64,000 bases of DNA from Halostagnicola larsenii XH-48 (GCF_000517625.1 NZ_CP007057.1:248001-312000), one strand, 5' to 3'; shown: positions 53,927 through 63,162, counted from the first letter of the stretch. Numbers and translations are program-made. Notes: generated by a model not told the origin, from the letters alone.

Positions 53927-54876
53927 GTTGTTGTCTCGACCTCCTCGCTGGGGTTGAACAGTTTGAAGTAGATGATCGCCGACGCAAGCAGGAACAGGAA
54001 CATGACGACGGAGATCGCGTTGGCGAGTCCGTAGGCCTGTTCCGTGTAGACGGTCTTGTAGGCCAGTACTGGCAGGGTGGTCGTGGCGTTACCGGGTCCA
54101 CCCTCCGTGAGCTGCCAGATGATGTCGAACTTGTTGAACATGAAGACCGAACGGAGCAAGACGACCACCGTCACGATGCCCATGAGACGCGGCAGCGTGA
54201 TGTCGCGAAACATCTGCCAGCGGTTCGCGCCACAGATCTTCGCCGCCTCGTAGAACCGGTCCGGAATCGCGCGCAACTGCGCGAGCGTGAAGATGGTGAC
54301 GAAGACGGCGAACTTCCAGGTTCCGATGAGGATCAGCAGCTGCATGGCCCAGCCTCGAGAGCCCAATGGAGCTTCCTGAGCGCCCCACAGGCCGAACCAC
54401 TCGGTCCCCATCATCTGGAAGACGCCGCCGGCCGGATCGAACACCCGCATCGCCACCAGCGAGACGATGATCGTCGGGATCAAGTAGGCGGTAAAGACCA
54501 CCGCGGTGAGCAGTTTCTGCCCGCGGGTGATACGGTTGAGTACCAGCGCCATCCAGAGCCCGACGGCGAGCTGGAGAAGCGTACTGCCGACCATGTAGAC
54601 GATCCCTCGCCACAGCGAGCCCCAGAACGTGGAGATGTTCAGGACCTCGCGGTAGTTCGAGAAGCCGGCCCACTGCCACTCGGGGTTGAGCGTGTGGATG
54701 TTGTGTAACGATGCCCAGAACGCGAAGGCGATCGGAAGCACCGCGATGAGTAAGTACAGAACGACGACGGGGAGAACGGTCGCGACCCCGGCGACCGTCT
54801 CCCGCTGTACCGGCAGGTCGTCCCACGGAATGTACGCCCTGCCGGGGCGTATCGATTTTCCGGTTTCACTGGCCAT
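53923..54876 (-). CDS. CUT1-type sugar ABC permease (MalF/UgpA-like)
   Basis: A 317-residue membrane protein with about six hydrophobic segments; the EAA loop is in RFYEAAKICGANRWQMFRDI. Large loop (about 50-75, WASLHNIHTLNPEWQWAGFS) resembles the MalF type. ATG 54876 is preferred because the preceding 21 codons are Cys/His-rich and not permease-like. It overlaps the second permease by 4 nt and follows the binding-protein gene by 199 nt. Confidence 0.9.
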   Translation of the reverse strand: MASETGKSIRPGRAYIPWDDLPVQRETVAGVATVLPVVVLYLLIAVLPIAFAFWASLHNIHTLNPEWQWAGFSNYREVLNISTFWGSLWRGIVYMVGSTLLQLAVGLWMALVLNRITRGQKLLTAVVFTAYLIPTIIVSLVAMRVFDPAGGVFQMMGTEWFGLWGAQEAPLGSRGWAMQLLILIGTWKFAVFVTIFTLAQLRAIPDRFYEAAKICGANRWQMFRDITLPRLMGIVTVVVLLRSVFMFNKFDIIWQLTEGGPGNATTTLPVLAYKTVYTEQAYGLANAISVVMFLFLLASAIIYFKLFNPSEEVETTT

Positions 54877-55075
54877 ATCTAGGTCTCCTCTGCATGTATG
54901 TTTGTTAATCTCACGGTTGCACATAAACGATTCGCTCACCCACTAGTACCGTCCCAAACGTTGGCTGGGGGATGAAACTGACCGACTGAAAGTAATTCCC
55001 CCGTCAGTTCAGGCTTGGAACGCCGCTAGCGCGGCCGAACGCGATCGGTCGCGTGTCTCAGTTGCGTCTCATCGA

Positions 55076-56488
55076 TTATCCGAACGTGTCTTGGGCCTCC
55101 GAGAAGGCCTCTTCGAGTTGGTCATAGCCCCACTCGTAGGCCTCCTGAACGGAGTTGGAATCAGTGACAACGCGGTTGACCATCTCGCCGTAGAACCACT
55201 GGCGTTGCATGTACAGCGACTCCGGCGAAGAGGTGTTCGCCTCGTCGACACTTCCGTAGTGGCTGCCCCAGATCTCGTCTTGAACGTACTCGAGCTTCTC
55301 GAGTAGGTGAGGGTGTGCCTCGAAGATGCCCTGATTCTGGAATTCGTCCGAGCCGATCACGTCGGAGTAGGTCGGCAGGAACCGACCCGGATCCGTCTCG
55401 TAGAAGCTGACGGTCCGCTCCATGCTGTCGGCGTAGAGCCACTCGAACCACTCCTTGGCGTCGCCCGGCCGCTCCCCGCCGGCGAAGATGTGGTAGCCGT
55501 CGGGGGCCGGCGAGGACAGCCAGTTCTCGTCCGGGTCGACCCCGTCCAGCATCGGGTACGGGATGACCTCGGTGTTCTCGGCCACCGCGCGCAGGCCGTC
55601 GTTGTCGTCCGCCTCGGCCTGCTGTGCGGTGACGCCGATCGGCCAGCAGTTGAGGTGATAACACTGGCCGTAGCTCCCCTGCACCCAACTGCTGAGCGAA
55701 CTGGACCAGCCGATATCCGTCGGATCGGGCGAGTACTCGGAGAGGTCCTTGGCGTACTCCAGTACCTCGGTCACCGTGTCCTCGGGCCACCAGACCTCGA
55801 GTTCCTCGCGGGCGTCCGGATCGCTCCAGCGAAGGCCGATCCCCGAGATGCCCGCGCTGGCCAGTAGGACGAGGAGTTCGTCCTGACTCTTGCCGGTCGG
55901 TGCGCCGGCGAGTCCGTACCCGCGCATGTCGGGGAACTCCTCTGATTCGTCGATGGCCTGTGCGTTCTCGAGGACGTCGCTGAACGTCTCGGGTTCCTCG
56001 AGTCCGAGTGCGTCGTAGACGTCCGCCCGGTATTGGAAGTTCGAAACGTACAACCCGTGTGGGATCTGGTAGAGGTCGTCACCCTCCCCAAGGAACGCAT
56101 CGGTGTTTATCTCCCCGTTGACCTCCTCGATCGATCCGACCACGTCGTTGACTGTCTCGAGCTGGTCCGTCTCCCAGATATCGGCCACCTGATCGAACGT
56201 CGAGGTGTTCGCGTCCGGCGGAGTGCCCGCCTGAATCAACTGCGAAAGCCGCCCCTCCTGAGTTCCGGACATCCCGCCTTCCTCGATGTTCATGGGGATG
56301 TCCGTCTCGTCGGTAAACTCCGACTCGAGTTCCTCCCAGAGGCTCTCCCAGGGACCGGTGTAGTAATCCGTGATGAAGTGGACGTCGTCGCTGCCGCCAC
56401 CACCACCTAGACAGCCCGCCATCGCCGAAGCGATTCCGACACCTGCTCCCGTAAGTACTCGACGCCTGTCGATAGTATCCCGTGTCAT
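55076..56488 (-). CDS. CUT1-type sugar-binding lipoprotein
   Basis: A 470-residue family-1 solute-binding protein. DRRRVLTGAGVGIASA holds a Tat motif and SAMAGCLGGGG the lipobox, so the protein is anchored outside. The mature part has HFITDYYTGPWESLWEELE near the start, GYGLAGAPTGKSQDE mid-way and ending helices (LEEAFSEAQDTF), typical of MalE-like binding proteins of about 430 residues. Substrate is unknown; a disaccharide or glycerol phosphate derivative is common for this group. First gene of the four-gene importer operon. Confidence 0.92.
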   Translation of the reverse strand: MTRDTIDRRRVLTGAGVGIASAMAGCLGGGGGSDDVHFITDYYTGPWESLWEELESEFTDETDIPMNIEEGGMSGTQEGRLSQLIQAGTPPDANTSTFDQVADIWETDQLETVNDVVGSIEEVNGEINTDAFLGEGDDLYQIPHGLYVSNFQYRADVYDALGLEEPETFSDVLENAQAIDESEEFPDMRGYGLAGAPTGKSQDELLVLLASAGISGIGLRWSDPDAREELEVWWPEDTVTEVLEYAKDLSEYSPDPTDIGWSSSLSSWVQGSYGQCYHLNCWPIGVTAQQAEADDNDGLRAVAENTEVIPYPMLDGVDPDENWLSSPAPDGYHIFAGGERPGDAKEWFEWLYADSMERTVSFYETDPGRFLPTYSDVIGSDEFQNQGIFEAHPHLLEKLEYVQDEIWGSHYGSVDEANTSSPESLYMQRQWFYGEMVNRVVTDSNSVQEAYEWGYDQLEEAFSEAQDTFG

Positions 56489-56526
56489 TCGTTCTCAAGC
56501 CATCTTGGCTATTGATAGCATCCCTC

Positions 56527-56538
56527 TATATGCATATA
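56527..56538 (-). promoter_or_regulatory. Palindromic TATA-like element of the importer operon
   Basis: TATATGCATATA is a perfect 12-bp palindrome about 39-50 nt before ATG 56488 of the binding-protein gene; with a leader of about 15-20 nt it could serve as the TATA element. Confidence 0.4.
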
Positions 56539-56599
56539 AACTTCATGTTTTTCTCATATAGATCCGAACCTTGTTTTCACTGCTCGTTCCGGCTCTCTC

Positions 56600-56885
56600 G
56601 CCCTCACAGATCGTATCCGACGGGAGCGGCCGCCCGTTCATCCGGTAGGCCAGTAGTCCCAGCCACAGCGCCTCGAGCGGTAACTCGTTGTAGCAGCCGT
56701 CGGCGCCGTGCAAAATGACGCGATCGCCCTCCGGCTCCGCCGCCTCGAGGAGCCGCCGGACGGGCACGCCGCTCCAGAGCGCGGTGTCCATCTGCCAGCC
56801 GTTGAGCTAGTCGCCGACGCACCGCAGCGTCGCGAACCGGTCCGCAAGCGCCATGGCGTCGGCGGCCGCGAGCGCGTCAGTCCGT
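56600..56885 (-). pseudogene. Remnant of a sulfite-oxidase-type molybdopterin protein
   Basis: From ATG 56791 the frame reads TALWSGVPVRRLLEAAEPEG, ILHGADGCYNELPLEA and AYRMNGRPLP, a middle piece of the oxidoreductase molybdopterin-binding domain, where WTGVPL, HGADGY and YEMNGEPLP recur. Upstream, same-frame sequence (ALADRFATLRCVGD) ends at an in-frame stop near 56806. After RPLPSD the frame runs into unrelated sequence. The Cys ligand of the molybdenum is in the RCVGD piece. The gene is broken at both ends. Confidence 0.65.
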
Positions 56886-56961
56886 ACGCGATGACGAGTC
56901 CGTGGTCAGGTATCGGCTTCGGAACGCGGAACGGCGGTCGGTCGCCGCGGTGTTGGCGTTC

Positions 56962-58254
56962 CTAGTCCGCGTTCACACCCGCCCTCGAGACGTCCGGATC
57001 CCGCAACAGCGGAAGCGAGACGACCGTCAGACAGCTCAACACGAGCGCGGCACAGAGCACGTAGGTCGTCCGGTAGCCGAACCAGAGATCGACGGCCGGA
57101 ATCGCCACGAGGGGCCCGAGGCTGAGGCCGACATCGCCCATCACCTGGTAGACTCCGCCCATTCGACCGAGTTCGTCGCCCGGCGTCAGGTCCCCCACGA
57201 TCGCCAACATCGCGGGCGCAGCCGCACCCATGCCGGCACCGACGAGGACGATTGCCCCCAGCAGCGCCTCGATCGTCGGGACGTAGGCGATGACCAGGAA
57301 GCCCGCGCCCATCGAGAGGAACGCGGGCACCGTCAACAGCGTCCTATCGCTGACCATGTCCGACGCCCAGCCGGTAACGACCGTCATCGACCCCGAGGTG
57401 ATCACGCCCAGCCCCATCACGATCCCGCTGATGCCCGCCGCGCCGAGCGTGGAGAGTTCGAGGCTGTAGTCGCTGGCGTAGCGGGCCAGCGTCGAGAGGA
57501 CGATCCCGCCCCAGAGAAAGCGGACGGCGAAGTTGCCGTAGCCGATCAGGACGACGGTCGGGTTGGCGGCGAGCAGCGCGGGTACCTCGCGGAGCTTCGC
57601 GGCCCGCCCGTCCGCGCCGGCGTGGACGTCGGGCAGGACGAGCGTCGCGACGGTGCCGGCGAGCAACGCGAGGATACCGGCGGTGAGAAACGCCGTTTGC
57701 ATGCTCGCGAGATCCGTCAGGAGGCCGCCGAGGACGAGCCCGGTCGGGAATCCGAGCGACTGGCCCCCGCGCATGTAGCCGACCCACCGGCCGCGGTTGT
57801 CGGCCGACGTGACGTACGTGATCGTCGCGAACGCGCCGATGAAGACGAACGCGCTGCCGACGCCCCAGAACAGCCGCGATACGACGAAGACGACGCCCGG
57901 AAGCGACACGTCCCCAAGTATCGGCACCGTTCCCAGATCGGTCGGCGGCGCGTGGAGGCCGACGACGTAGCCGAAGGGAGCCAGCGCCTGCGTGAACAGG
58001 CCGAAAATCATCGGTGTACGCGCGCCGACCCGGTCGATGATCGTTCCGGCGGGCGTGTTCATGAACAAACGAGCGATCCGGTTGGCCGAAAGGATCACGC
58101 TCAGGATGACCGCGGAGATGACCAGCCGCTCGTCGAGCAACGGCAGCGTCGGGAACGCGACGCCGGTCGCGACGCCGCCGAAGAACACGCCGGCGATGAC
58201 CGCGAGCGCGATGGTCCTGATCTCCGCCGTCGAGTAGATGAGCTCTTCAGACAT
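56962..58254 (-). CDS. MFS transporter
   Basis: A 430-residue integral membrane protein with about twelve hydrophobic segments. The Gly-rich loop GTIIDRVGARTPMIFG between helices 2 and 3 matches the MFS motif A (GxLxDRxGRRxxL), and a second one GWASDMVSDRTLLTVP lies in the C-terminal half. A cytosolic loop (about 215-230, HAGADGRAAKLREVPALL) separates the halves. Substrate unknown; drug or small-acid export is usual for this subgroup. I start at ATG 58254, directly before YSTAEIRTIAL; the ATG 15 nt upstream is also possible. Confidence 0.88.
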   Translation of the reverse strand: MSEELIYSTAEIRTIALAVIAGVFFGGVATGVAFPTLPLLDERLVISAVILSVILSANRIARLFMNTPAGTIIDRVGARTPMIFGLFTQALAPFGYVVGLHAPPTDLGTVPILGDVSLPGVVFVVSRLFWGVGSAFVFIGAFATITYVTSADNRGRWVGYMRGGQSLGFPTGLVLGGLLTDLASMQTAFLTAGILALLAGTVATLVLPDVHAGADGRAAKLREVPALLAANPTVVLIGYGNFAVRFLWGGIVLSTLARYASDYSLELSTLGAAGISGIVMGLGVITSGSMTVVTGWASDMVSDRTLLTVPAFLSMGAGFLVIAYVPTIEALLGAIVLVGAGMGAAAPAMLAIVGDLTPGDELGRMGGVYQVMGDVGLSLGPLVAIPAVDLWFGYRTTYVLCAALVLSCLTVVSLPLLRDPDVSRAGVNAD

Positions 58255-58296
58255 CGTCGTGATACACACCGAGTCGCGTCTCCGGGTACGGATAGC

Positions 58297-58392
58297 TCAC
58301 GGTTCGATTCCACGCTCCTCGAGGCGGCGCGCCACGGTGCCGTCGTACGGCGGCTCCGTGAGCGTCTCCGCGGAGACGATATCGAACTCCAT
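58297..58392 (-). CDS. 31-residue open frame with a proper promoter, perhaps a truncated gene
   Basis: MEFDIVSAETLTEPPYDGTV and a further 11 residues end in TGA. A TATA-like ATATATTTTT lies about 33 nt upstream of ATG 58392, as for real leaderless genes. The MFS start is 42 nt downstream in the same direction. It may be the start of a lost gene (the first residues resemble cytosolic enzymes) or a small leader. I do not recognise it. Confidence 0.3.
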   Translation of the reverse strand: MEFDIVSAETLTEPPYDGTVARRLEERGIEP

Positions 58393-58514
58393 GTTGCCCG
58401 TGGTTTGTCGTTCGGGCTGAAAAATATATGGGTACTGGTAACACGGGTCTCGTTCCGGGGTCCTCCCGCGCGAGCGTCGCCTCGAGCCGGTCGCGCTCGT
58501 GGCGCGGGTCCGCG

Positions 58515-58640
58515 TTACTTCCCGAGGCGGGGAAGGCCCGTGATCTCGACCGTTTTGCCGACCATGTAGGAGGAGTCCGGGCTGGCGAGGAACCGCGCGA
58601 GGTTGGCGATCTCGAGCCCGGCGACGGCCGACCTCAAGTA
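58515..58640 (-). pseudogene. C-terminal stub of an SDR
   Basis: The open stretch reads GLEIANLARFLASPDSSYMV and GKTVEITGLPRLG before TAA 58515-58517. FLASPDSSYMVGxxVxVxGG is the usual SDR end (the segment after the active-site half). No upstream part remains. Confidence 0.55.
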
Positions 58641-58679
58641 GGGAAGCGAAACGATGCGCCCGATTTTTCGTCGGCTCGA

Positions 58680-59105
58680 CTACTTCGGTACGAACACCGG
58701 AATCGCCGCCTTGTCGGAGACTCGCCAGAACGTGACCCCGACGGCTGCGCCGATCTCGAGGGCGTCGGGCTCGGCGTCGAGCAGCGCGAGCAGACGCGGT
58801 CCCTCGGCGAGGTCGATCGCGCCGACGACGTACGGTGTCCGATCGGCGAACCCGGGTTCGCCGGGGACGTGACAGACGGTGTAGGTGTAGATCGTGCCGA
58901 CGCCATCGCTTTCCGCGAACGGCGGGTCCTCGGCCCCGCAGGCGGTACAAACCGCCCGCGGGTAGAGTTGGCGGTGACCGCACTCGCAGGCCTGGTAGCG
59001 CAGTTCGCCCTCGAGAGTGCCCGCCCAGAAGGGGACCGTCGCGCCGGTCGGGACCGGCACCGGCCCGTCCCACTCCTCGCGGCGGTCCTCGATGCGGCCC
59101 GTCAC
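58680..59105 (-). CDS. DUF35-type Zn-ribbon/OB-fold protein, partner of the thiolase-like protein
   Basis: A 141-residue protein with a rubredoxin-like zinc site, CECGHRQLYPRAVCTACG, and an OB-fold half (TIYTYTVCHVPGEPGFADRT then YVVGAIDLAEG). Such proteins bind acyl-CoA-linked partners and form complexes with thiolase-like enzymes, for example in HMG-CoA synthesis in archaea. Its ATG lies in the stop of the thiolase-like gene (4-nt overlap), indicating a fixed stoichiometry. Confidence 0.85.
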   Translation of the reverse strand: MTGRIEDRREEWDGPVPVPTGATVPFWAGTLEGELRYQACECGHRQLYPRAVCTACGAEDPPFAESDGVGTIYTYTVCHVPGEPGFADRTPYVVGAIDLAEGPRLLALLDAEPDALEIGAAVGVTFWRVSDKAAIPVFVPK

Positions 59106-60250
59106 GCTTCCCTCCGAAGGACGACGGTGCTGCTCGAGGAGAGCAAGCCGCCGGTACCGTGGGCGACGGCCACCTCGGCGTCGTCGACCTGTCGATCGCC
59201 CTCGTAGTCGCCCCGGAGCTGACGGGCGGCCTCGATGAGGAGGAAGATCCCGAAGTGGCCGGGGTGGCAGTACGAGAGGCCGCCGCCCTGCGTGTTCATC
59301 GGCAGCTCGCCGCCGGGGGCGGTCGCGCCGCCGGAGACGAACTCGCCGCCGTCGCCCTTCTCGCAGAAGCCCAGGTCCTCGAGGGTGACCAGCGCGGTGT
59401 AGGTAAACGAGTCGTATATTTCGGCGACGTCGACATCGTCGTGGGTGATCCCCGCTTGCGCGAACGCCTTCGGTCCCGTCACCGCCGCACCGGTGGTCGT
59501 CATGTCCGGCATTTCGCTGATGTCCTGTCGGTGGGTGCTCGTCGAGGCGACGCCCGCGACGGCGATCTCCGGTATCCCGAGTTCCCGCGCTTTCTCCTCG
59601 CTCACGAGGACGACCGCGCCGCCGCCGTCCGAGACGAGACAGCAGTCCAGCAGATTGAACGGCTCCGCGATCGGACGCGACTCGAGCACGTCATCGACCG
59701 AAATCGGCTCCCGCTGGGCCGCTTTCGGATTCATCGCGGCCCATTCGCGGGTCGCGACGGCGATTTCCGCGAGTTGCTCCTCGGTCGTGCCGTACTCGTG
59801 CATGTGTCGACGCGCGGCCATCGCGTAGGCCCCGGGCGGCCGGAAGAGCCCCGTCGGCCGGACGAAGCCGTCGACAGGATGGGTCTCCTCGAGCGATCGG
59901 TCCCGGTCCGAGCCGGTCTTGCTCGACGAGCCGTAGGCGACGACTACCACGTCGGCCTCCTCGCGGGCCATCGCGTCACGGACGTGCCCGCAGAAGTGCT
60001 CGAACGACGAGCCCCCGATCTCGGTCCCCTCGAGGAACGAAGGGGTATCGAGATCGAGGTACTCGGACAGCAACAGTGCGGGCATGTAGTCCTCGCCGCC
60101 GGCGACCGCGACGCCGTCGACCTCGTCGAGGGTGCAGCCGGCGTCCTCCAAGGCGCGGACGGTCGCGATGGCGGCGTTGTCCAGCCAGTTCCGGTCGGGC
60201 GTCTCGCCGAGGTCGCTCTCGGCGACGCCCGCGAGGACCGGTTCAGCCAC
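59102..60250 (-). CDS. Thiolase-like protein (non-canonical, DUF35-linked)
   Basis: A 382-residue thiolase-fold protein. The N-terminal LAGVAESDLGETPDRNWLD and the C-terminal GLSYCHPGHFGIFLLIEAAR with AVAHGTGGLLSSSSTVVL are typical. The canonical Cys-x-Ser-Gly nucleophile is replaced (IGGSSFEHFCG), so it is not a standard acetyltransferase; such forms occur with DUF35 partners in lipid or steroid degradation. GTG 60250 is the start, with a Shine-Dalgarno-like GGAGG upstream on the minus strand. Divergent from the ligase gene. Confidence 0.85.
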   Translation of the reverse strand: MAEPVLAGVAESDLGETPDRNWLDNAAIATVRALEDAGCTLDEVDGVAVAGGEDYMPALLLSEYLDLDTPSFLEGTEIGGSSFEHFCGHVRDAMAREEADVVVVAYGSSSKTGSDRDRSLEETHPVDGFVRPTGLFRPPGAYAMAARRHMHEYGTTEEQLAEIAVATREWAAMNPKAAQREPISVDDVLESRPIAEPFNLLDCCLVSDGGGAVVLVSEEKARELGIPEIAVAGVASTSTHRQDISEMPDMTTTGAAVTGPKAFAQAGITHDDVDVAEIYDSFTYTALVTLEDLGFCEKGDGGEFVSGGATAPGGELPMNTQGGGLSYCHPGHFGIFLLIEAARQLRGDYEGDRQVDDAEVAVAHGTGGLLSSSSTVVLRREA

Positions 60251-60430
60251 GGGTGCCCCTCCGCGTGACGGATCGTGTCATGGTCACCCGATATCCGGAC
60301 CGAACACAAATAGCTTGTGGTAAGAGACACCGTATCACCCTCCGAATGGACACCACTGTTGTTGAATCTATCGCCATTCGCTACCAACGTAACGAGATCA
60401 TACACCGTCACCTGCCAACCATAGATACTA

Positions 60431-60438
60431 TTTTATAC
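60431..60438 (+). promoter_or_regulatory. TATA box of the second acyl-CoA ligase
   Basis: TTTTATAC is about 26 nt before ATG 60460, supporting a leaderless start there. Confidence 0.5.
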
Positions 60439-60459
60439 CATTCCGTGATATCATGGAAC

Positions 60460-62025
60460 ATGGATTTGGCAGACGTTACCGAGGATGCCAGAAAAGGGAA
60501 CGTGGCCCGACTCCACGACGAGACGGCCCGACTGCACGGCGACGCCCAGGCCATCGAGTACCACGGACGGACGCTGACCCACAACGATCTGCAGGCCGAA
60601 AGCGCTCGGTTCGCCGGCGGGCTGGCGAATCTGGGGATCGAACCCGGAGACGTCATGCTCCAGTACCTACCGAACTGTCCGCCGTACCTGATCGGCGCGC
60701 TCGGCGCGTTCAAGGCCGGCGTCGTCGTCTCGCCGGTCAACCCCCAGTACCGCAAACGGGAACTGACCTATCAGCTCGAGGATACCGACGCCTCGGTCGT
60801 CCTGACCCACGAGGCCGTAGAACCGCACCTCGAGGAGGCCCTCGAGGCGAGCGACCTGGATCCGGTGGTCATCTCGGTCGGCGGCGATAGTGAATACGTC
60901 CGCGCCTTCGACGACGTCCGCGGCGAGGAGACGTTCGTCGAGCGGGCCGACGACGACGTGGCCCTCCTGCCGTACACCTCGGGGACCACGGGCGAACCCA
61001 AGGGGGTCCAGCTGACTCACCGGAACTTCCGGGCCCAGACGTTCTCGGTCCTCTCACAGGAGCAGGCGCTCGCGGACGAGAACGTCAGAAGCCTCGTCTG
61101 GCTCCCGCTCTATCACATCACCGGCTTCACGCACACCGCCTGGCAGCCCCTCGTCCGGGGCGGCAGCGTCTACCTGCGCAGCGCCGCGAACTGGGACGGC
61201 GATGCCGCCATGGAACTGATCGAGCAGGAGGGGATCACCCACTACGTCGGCGTCACCGCGATGTACGTCGACATGATAAACAGCGAGAAGTTCGGGGAGT
61301 GCGACCTGACCAGCCTCGAGTCGGTCAGTGAGGGCGGTGCGAAGATGTCCGTCGCCGTCCAGGAGGAGTTCGAGGAGACCGCCGGCGTCGAGATGTCGGA
61401 GGGGTACGGGCTCACCGAAACCACCGGCGCGACTCACACCCAGAGCGGTTCGACCTTCGGCTTTCGCCACGGGACGATCGGCCAACCGACCCGGATGACC
61501 GAGGCCGTGATCGTCGACGGCAGCGGCGAGACGGTCGGCATCGGGGAGGAGGGCGAACTCCTGGTGCGCGGCCCATCGGTGATGAAAGGCTACCACGACA
61601 TGCCCGAGGCGACCGAGGAAGCGTTCACCGAGGACGGCTTCTTCCGGACCGGCGACATCGCCCGCCGGGACGCCGACAACTACTACGAGATCGTCGACCG
61701 GAAGAAACACATGATCAACTCCGCGGGCTACAACATCTACCCCAGCGAGCTCGAGGAGCTGCTGGCCGAACACGAGGCCGTCGCCGAGGGAGCGATCGTC
61801 GGAATTCCGGACGAGCGGCGCAACGAAGTGCCGAAGGCCTACGTCGTCACCGCGCCGGGCGTCGAAGCCGGCGAGGACGTCACGAGCGAGGATATCAGGG
61901 ACTACTTCCTCGACAACGTCGCCTCCTACAAACACCCTCGAGAGGTCGAGTTCATCGAGGAACTGCCCCGTACTACCTCCGGCAAGATCCAGAAGTACAA
62001 GCTCGAGGAGCGAGCGGAGGAGTAG
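60460..62025 (+). CDS. Acyl-CoA synthetase (AMP-forming), second copy
   Basis: A 521-residue adenylate-forming enzyme with P-loop YTSGTTGEPKGVQLTH, GYGLTETTGATH, FFRTGDIARRDADNYYEIVD and catalytic-lysine region TTSGKIQKYKLEE. It lacks the Ser-rich inserts of the copy at 41742-43409. I start at ATG 60460 because of the TATA box and because the sequence before it is out of family. It activates a carboxylic acid, probably a fatty or branched acid, for the nearby dehydrogenases. Confidence 0.9.
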   Translation: MDLADVTEDARKGNVARLHDETARLHGDAQAIEYHGRTLTHNDLQAESARFAGGLANLGIEPGDVMLQYLPNCPPYLIGALGAFKAGVVVSPVNPQYRKRELTYQLEDTDASVVLTHEAVEPHLEEALEASDLDPVVISVGGDSEYVRAFDDVRGEETFVERADDDVALLPYTSGTTGEPKGVQLTHRNFRAQTFSVLSQEQALADENVRSLVWLPLYHITGFTHTAWQPLVRGGSVYLRSAANWDGDAAMELIEQEGITHYVGVTAMYVDMINSEKFGECDLTSLESVSEGGAKMSVAVQEEFEETAGVEMSEGYGLTETTGATHTQSGSTFGFRHGTIGQPTRMTEAVIVDGSGETVGIGEEGELLVRGPSVMKGYHDMPEATEEAFTEDGFFRTGDIARRDADNYYEIVDRKKHMINSAGYNIYPSELEELLAEHEAVAEGAIVGIPDERRNEVPKAYVVTAPGVEAGEDVTSEDIRDYFLDNVASYKHPREVEFIEELPRTTSGKIQKYKLEERAEE

Positions 62026-62028
62026 CGC

Positions 62029-62118
62029 GTGACCGTTGTCGGCACCCCGTACGTCCTCGCGGGCGCGGCGCTGGGCGTCTTCGAGGAGAAACCGCTACCC
62101 GAGTCGTCGCCGCTGTAG
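62029..62118 (+). pseudogene. C-terminal stub of a 2-hydroxyacid dehydrogenase
   Basis: From GTG 62029 the frame reads AGAALGVFEEKPLPESSPL before TAG. AGAALDVFEEEPLPxxSPLW is the hallmark near the C-terminus of D-2-hydroxyacid dehydrogenases, here cut by a stop where the Trp should be. The stretch directly after the stop still resembles the family end. A dead fragment. Confidence 0.55.
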
Positions 62119-62165
62119 GCCCGCGAGGACGCGGCTCTCGAGAACCGCGTCGGCCTCCCCCTCGA

Positions 62166-63161
62166 TCACGGCGAGGCCTTCCTGAACGAGTAGTAGCGGA
62201 CGCCGTCCCGCTCTTCGTACTCGACCCTATCCCGACCCTCGAGTGTTCCCAGGGCCCCGAGCGTGTCCAGCAACTGGGCCGGATACCGGACTTCGCCGGC
62301 GCGGTTCCGAGTGATCTCCCGCGGCGTCGCCGGCCCGACGGCCGTCACCGCCTCGAGCGTCTCCCCCGTAAGCGATTCGAGTTTCGAGCGCGTGTTCTCT
62401 ACGGCGCTCGCGTAGTCGGTGAAGACCGGGCCGTGGCCGGGAAAGACCCGATCCACGGCCTGCCCTTCGAGGCGGTCCATCGCGCGGTGGAAGTCGTCGA
62501 CGGCGTCGTAGGCCCCGTAGTCGATACCGACGTTGATCGCGCCCGGACGGAACGGCTCGATGAGCGCGTCTCCCGAAAAGAGGACGCGCTCGCCGTTCAG
62601 GTCGGTCGCCAGGGCGGCGTGATGAACCTGATGGCCGGGCGTGTGAATCGGCTCGAACGTCCGACCCGCGACGGTAAACGGCTCGCCGAACGCGAAGGGG
62701 ACCGTCGCCCTGGAGGCGAGCAGGTCGCGGTTGCGCTCGAGCGACGACGTCGCGCGCTCGATCTCGCGCTCGATCGCCTCTCCGCGGTAGCCCGCCGAGC
62801 GACCGATATCGCGGACGCCAGCGGCGAGGTCGCTCGGATCGCGCTCGAGTTGCTCGAGGACGGGCCGAGGGGCGTAGACGGTGGCACCGGCCTCGTACAA
62901 CAGCGGGACCTGCCCGATGTGATCGCTGTGGGGGTGGGTGACGACGACCGCTTCGATGTCCGCGAAGGCGTATCCCCTCGTCGCCAGCCCCTCGCGGATC
63001 GTCGCTTCGGCGCGCTCCTCGGGGTCCCCGGCGTCGATCAGGATCGGCGCCGGCTCCTCGAGGAGGTAGGCCGCGGCGTGTTTCGGCGGCCACTCGATGT
63101 CGAAGTCGATGCGGGACACCTCACTCGCGGCGCTCGCGCCCCGCTCCGTCGATTCGCACAT
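62166..63161 (-). CDS. MBL-fold metallo-hydrolase
   Basis: A 331-residue metallo-beta-lactamase-fold protein. VVVTHPHSDHIGQ is the HxHxDH motif, HTPGHQVHH and VLFSGDALIEP supply the other metal ligands and FPGHGPVF the last His. A winged-helix-like C-terminal part (about 270-331) as in LACTB2-like hydrolases follows. It may hydrolyse a thioester or lactone. One base separates its start from the preceding acyl-CoA dehydrogenase stop, so they form an operon. Confidence 0.85.
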   Translation of the reverse strand: MCESTERGASAASEVSRIDFDIEWPPKHAAAYLLEEPAPILIDAGDPEERAEATIREGLATRGYAFADIEAVVVTHPHSDHIGQVPLLYEAGATVYAPRPVLEQLERDPSDLAAGVRDIGRSAGYRGEAIEREIERATSSLERNRDLLASRATVPFAFGEPFTVAGRTFEPIHTPGHQVHHAALATDLNGERVLFSGDALIEPFRPGAINVGIDYGAYDAVDDFHRAMDRLEGQAVDRVFPGHGPVFTDYASAVENTRSKLESLTGETLEAVTAVGPATPREITRNRAGEVRYPAQLLDTLGALGTLEGRDRVEYEERDGVRYYSFRKASP

Positions 63162-63162
63162 C

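Noticed and set aside
56902-58569. A 555-residue plus-strand frame opposite the MFS gene
   Set aside because: Composition is almost all Arg, Asp, Glu and Ala and it is the mirror of a clear 12-helix transporter.
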